A stretch of 64,000 bases of DNA from NCBI GenBank assembly GCA_040218445.1, contig JAVJRK010000017.1, positions 186,001 through 250,000 on the forward strand. Direction: 5' to 3'. The first letter of the stretch is position 1, and every line of letters starts with the position of its first letter. Under the pieces are notes generated by a model that saw only the letters and a list, made by a program, of their open reading frames with translations, did not search any database and was not told where the DNA came from. Position numbers and translations under genes: made by a program. This stretch comes from UBA1479 sp040218445 (lineage in GTDB: Bacteria; Pseudomonadota; Alphaproteobacteria; Rhodospirillales; Casp-alpha2). Positions 61,058 through 64,000 of this stretch are shown piece by piece.

Positions 61058-62847
61058 TTTCCGCCATGATGCAGGGTGATCTGTTCGATTTCGCGCGGGG
61101 CCGGACCGGCCCCACGGGCCGCACGGCCGAAGCATTGGAAACCGGGCGCTCGCGCCTGCTGGTTACCGGATTGGTCATTTCCATGGCCTTCATGGCATTG
61201 GGTTGGCGGGTGGTTGATTTGACCTTGTTCGCGGACCGGGCCGAACCCCGCCTGGCGCATGGCATCAGCCCGCAAGTCACGGTTCAGGAACGGGCCGACA
61301 TCGTTGACCGCAACGGCATCGTGGTGGCGACATCCCTTCCGGGGGTTTCCCTTTATGCCGATCCCAAACATGTGCTGGACGTGCAGGAAACGGCCGGCAA
61401 GCTGGTCCGCGTTCTGCCCGATCTAGATCGGGAGAAGCTGGAGCGCCGGCTGGCACAGCGCGGCCGGTTCGTCTATCTGAAGCGCAACCTGACCCCGGAA
61501 CAGCATTATGAGGTTCATCGCCTGGGCCTTCCGGGCATTCAATTCGAGCGGGGCGAGCGCCGGGTCTATCCCCAGGGCCGCCTGTTGGCCCATATCCTGG
61601 GTGTGACCGATATCGACGGGCGCGGCACGGCCGGGATCGAGCGCCGGTTCGAAAGCCGTCTGACCGGCGGCGGCGCGCCGCTGTCTCTTTCGATCGATGT
61701 GCGTATCCAGGCCATCGCCCACGAAGTCCTGAGCAATACCGTCCAAGAGTTTTCCGCCTTGGGCGGCACGGCCATGGTCATGGATGCCAATACGTCCGAA
61801 CTGGTGGCCATGGTGTCCTTGCCCGATTTCGACCCGAACCGTCCGGTGGAACTGCTGGGCGAGGCCGGGTTCAACCGCGCCACCAAGGGCGTTTACGAAA
61901 TGGGCTCGACCTTCAAGCTGCTGACCGCCGCCATGGCGCTGGACGCCGGGGTGGTCCCCATTTCGGGCGGCTATGACGCGTCCAAGCCGTTTCGCGTCGC
62001 GCGCTTCATGATCACCGATTATCACGCCAAGAACCGCTGGCTCAGCGTGCCGGAAATCCTCATCCATTCATCGAATATCGGGGCAGCCAAAATGGCCCTC
62101 GATCTGGGCAGCAAAGCCCAACAGACCTACCTTGGGCGGCTCGGCCTCCTGCGTCCGTCCCCCGTTGAGTTGCCTGAGGTAGGTCACCCTCTTACGCCTT
62201 CGCCCTGGCGCGAGATCAACACCGTGACGATTTCCTACGGTCACGGCATCTCGGTCACGCCGGTGCAGTTGGCCAATGCCATCGCGACCACCGTCAACGG
62301 CGGTGTCTACCGTCCGACGACACTGTTGAAGCAGGATGCCCCCGAAGGCATCCCCGGCAATCAGGTGTTCTCGCCCGATACCTCGGCCAAGATGCGCGGT
62401 CTGATGCGTTTGGTGGTCAGCCGCGGCACCGGTAAGAACGCGGAAAAACAGGCCGATGGATACCTGATCGGCGGCAAGACCGGCACGGCGGAAAAGCCCA
62501 AGGCCGGTGGGTATTCCGACAAAGCCAATATCGCGTCCTTCGTTGGCGCGTTCCCCATTCACGCCCCGCGTTATGTGGTCTGCGTGGTGGTGGACGAGCC
62601 CAAGGGCACCAAGGAAACCTTCGGCTATGCCACGGGCGGCTGGGTCGCCGCCCCCGCGGTCGGGCGCATCGTACAGCGCACCGCCGGCATCATGGGCATG
62701 TCACCGGAATACGGCATGCCGCATCTGGCGGCGGCCAAGGATCTGCCGGCGCAAGCGGCGGAGATCAAGGGGGCGCTGAAACCGGCGACCCTTCGCGAAC
62801 TTGAAACCGTTTCCCGTCAACCGGAGCAGGTGCGTGCGGCTGAGTGA
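61054..62847 (+). CDS. ftsI: Peptidoglycan transpeptidase FtsI (PBP3)
   Basis: A 597-residue class B penicillin-binding protein of the divisome. One N-terminal transmembrane helix (LLVTGLVISMAFMALGWRV), a dimerisation/pedestal domain, then the transpeptidase with the active-site motifs GSTFKL (SxxK), SSNIG (SxN) and GGKTGTAEK (KTG). It crosslinks septal peptidoglycan. Start ATG 61054 overlaps the ftsL stop. The stop overlaps the start of murE by 14 nt. Confidence 0.95.
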   Translation: MISAMMQGDLFDFARGRTGPTGRTAEALETGRSRLLVTGLVISMAFMALGWRVVDLTLFADRAEPRLAHGISPQVTVQERADIVDRNGIVVATSLPGVSLYADPKHVLDVQETAGKLVRVLPDLDREKLERRLAQRGRFVYLKRNLTPEQHYEVHRLGLPGIQFERGERRVYPQGRLLAHILGVTDIDGRGTAGIERRFESRLTGGGAPLSLSIDVRIQAIAHEVLSNTVQEFSALGGTAMVMDANTSELVAMVSLPDFDPNRPVELLGEAGFNRATKGVYEMGSTFKLLTAAMALDAGVVPISGGYDASKPFRVARFMITDYHAKNRWLSVPEILIHSSNIGAAKMALDLGSKAQQTYLGRLGLLRPSPVELPEVGHPLTPSPWREINTVTISYGHGISVTPVQLANAIATTVNGGVYRPTTLLKQDAPEGIPGNQVFSPDTSAKMRGLMRLVVSRGTGKNAEKQADGYLIGGKTGTAEKPKAGGYSDKANIASFVGAFPIHAPRYVVCVVVDEPKGTKETFGYATGGWVAAPAVGRIVQRTAGIMGMSPEYGMPHLAAAKDLPAQAAEIKGALKPATLRELETVSRQPEQVRAAE

Positions 62848-64000
62848 CATGTGGGCGAATGATATGAACAACGGCCAGACAGCCGGTCCGGCCAATCCGC
62901 AAATCACGGGCGTGACCTGTGATTCGCGCCGGGTCGCGCCCGGGTATCTGTTCGCCGCCATTCCGGGTGCGGCCATGGACGGCCGGGATTTTATCGCCGA
63001 CGCCCTTGAACGGGGTGCGGCGGCCATTCTGGCCCCGCCGGGGACGCGCCTTCCGGACGGATACGAGACGACACCGCTCCTCGATACGGACAACCCGCGC
63101 CGCCGCTATGCCCTGCTGGCGGCGCGCTTCTATCCGCGCCAGCCGGAAACAGTTGCCGCCGTGACCGGCACCAACGGCAAGACCTCGGTCGCCAGTTTCC
63201 TGCGCCAGATTTGGCAGCACGCGGGGCTGGATGCGGCCAGCGCGGGGACCCTAGGTATTCAGTCCGATGTGTTTTCCCGCGACGAAGGCCTGACCACGCC
63301 GGACCCGGCGGACCTGCATGCGGACCTTGCCCACCTGGCTGAACTGGGTGTCGATCACTTGGCGTTGGAAGCCTCCAGCCACGGACTTGATCAGAACCGC
63401 CTGGACGGGGTGCGCATTGCCGCCGCCGCCTTTACCAACCTGACCCGCGATCATCTGGATTATCACGGCAGCCTGGATGATTACGCCCGGGCCAAGCGGC
63501 GCCTGTTCGAAGACCTTGTCGCCGAAGGGGGTGCCGCCATCGTCAACGCGGACGATGCGCGCGGTGCGGAAATGATCGCCTGTGCCCAGGCGCGGCATTT
63601 GCGCGTGCGGACTTATGGCGAACGGGGTGTTGATTTCAAACTGCTGGATGCGCGGCCTGATGCCGGCGGCCAGCATCTGAACCTGATGATCGGCGGGATG
63701 GAACAAACCCTGTTCCTGCCCTTGGCCGGACGTTTTCAGGCGATGAACGCGCTTTGCGCCCTGGGTCTTGCCACCGTCACCGGGGTTTCCGCCGATCTGG
63801 CCTTGGATGCCTTGAAAACCTTGAAAGGGGCGCCCGGGCGTATGGAGTTGGTCGGCGAAAAAACGGGCGGCGGAGCGGTCTATGTGGACTACGCCCATAC
63901 GCCCGATGCCTTGGAAAACGTTCTGCGGGCCTTGCGCCCCCATGCCGCGGGCGCTCTTGCCGTGGTGTTCGGATGCGGCGGGGACCGTGACCGTGGGAAG
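62834..64000 (+). CDS. murE: UDP-MurNAc-tripeptide synthetase MurE (partial, runs off the window)
   Basis: 389 residues are visible with no stop before the window end. The frame begins at GTG 62834 (VRLSDMWAN, aligning with the family MRLSDL), with GGAG 7 nt upstream; ATG 62849 and 62864 are alternatives. GVTCDSRRVAPGYLFAA, the P-loop AVTGTNGKTSVASFLRQ, EASSHGLDQNRLDG, NLTRDHLDYHG and YARAKRRLF (carbamylated Lys) are MurE motifs. It adds the third peptide residue to UDP-MurNAc-dipeptide. The DNPR-type amino-acid selectivity motif lies outside the window, so meso-DAP use is assumed, not seen. Confidence 0.93.
   Translation, partial: MRLSDMWANDMNNGQTAGPANPQITGVTCDSRRVAPGYLFAAIPGAAMDGRDFIADALERGAAAILAPPGTRLPDGYETTPLLDTDNPRRRYALLAARFYPRQPETVAAVTGTNGKTSVASFLRQIWQHAGLDAASAGTLGIQSDVFSRDEGLTTPDPADLHADLAHLAELGVDHLALEASSHGLDQNRLDGVRIAAAAFTNLTRDHLDYHGSLDDYARAKRRLFEDLVAEGGAAIVNADDARGAEMIACAQARHLRVRTYGERGVDFKLLDARPDAGGQHLNLMIGGMEQTLFLPLAGRFQAMNALCALGLATVTGVSADLALDALKTLKGAPGRMELVGEKTGGGAVYVDYAHTPDALENVLRALRPHAAGALAVVFGCGGDRDRGK

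Overview
The window is about 64 kb of GC-rich chromosomal DNA from an alphaproteobacterium, most likely a Rhodospirillales relative. I infer this from the gene families, the alpha-type tRNA-Lys(CTT), a class A RNase P RNA, an mraZ-rsmH-ftsL-ftsI-murE cluster and a phn C-P lyase cluster of alphaproteobacterial layout. I see no phage genes, transposases or CRISPR arrays. The window opens inside the penicillin-binding protein 2 gene, followed by rodA, and closes inside murE.

Layout. 1-5.8 kb: elongasome genes (mrdA end, rodA), a tRNA-Lys with a mismatched acceptor stem, a LysR regulator divergent from an Fe/Mn superoxide dismutase, a nitronate monooxygenase-like gene, and a 5-formyl-THF cyclo-ligase fused to a ferritin-like domain. 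5.9-20.3 kb: signalling and unassigned genes. These are a STAS antagonist divergent from a HAMP-SpoIIE phosphatase-HATPase protein, an unknown 388-residue protein, an amidoligase/C26 glutamine amidotransferase pair, a Fur-box-preceded unknown gene followed by two oligopeptide-type ABC ATPases without permeases, a single-domain receiver, and a 1706-residue CHASE4/multi-PAS hybrid kinase.

20.3-31.6 kb: phosphonate uptake and C-P lyase, phnCDE, then a tiny chemoreceptor-tip protein, then phnM and phnF on the minus strand, then phnGHIJKL and a DUF1045 2H-phosphoesterase-like gene. Two Pho boxes and a PhnF-type repeat operator can be read in the promoters, so the cluster is probably controlled by phosphate starvation and by PhnF.

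32.2-55.7 kb: the most interesting part, an oxalate/C2-C1 region. It has a tripartite tricarboxylate-type transporter (SBP, small and large membrane subunits), a GntR/FCD regulator, oxalyl-CoA decarboxylase, formyl-CoA transferase, a free-standing formyltransferase domain resembling the N-terminal part of 10-formyl-THF dehydrogenase, formate-THF ligase and a universal stress protein. Next come a fumarylacetoacetase-family hydrolase and a PanE-like reductase resembling the oxalyl-CoA reductase used for oxalate assimilation. After a stretch with a type II PLP dehydratase and a TolC protein lie a fused hydantoinase/oxoprolinase, a D-2-hydroxyacid dehydrogenase, an FAD 2-hydroxyacid oxidase-like protein and a BASS-like transporter. 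A near-palindromic motif (TTGTATAC core) recurs upstream of the transporter, the GntR gene, the FAH-PanE pair and the FAD oxidase/transporter pair. This suggests one GntR regulon across about 23 kb.

55.7-64 kb: housekeeping genes, a DUF3750 protein, a DjlA-like co-chaperone, an AmpD/AmiD-like amidase, a nested inverted-repeat element, rnpB, and the start of the dcw cluster with a 10-bp-period TGGG repeat array that looks like an MraZ operator.
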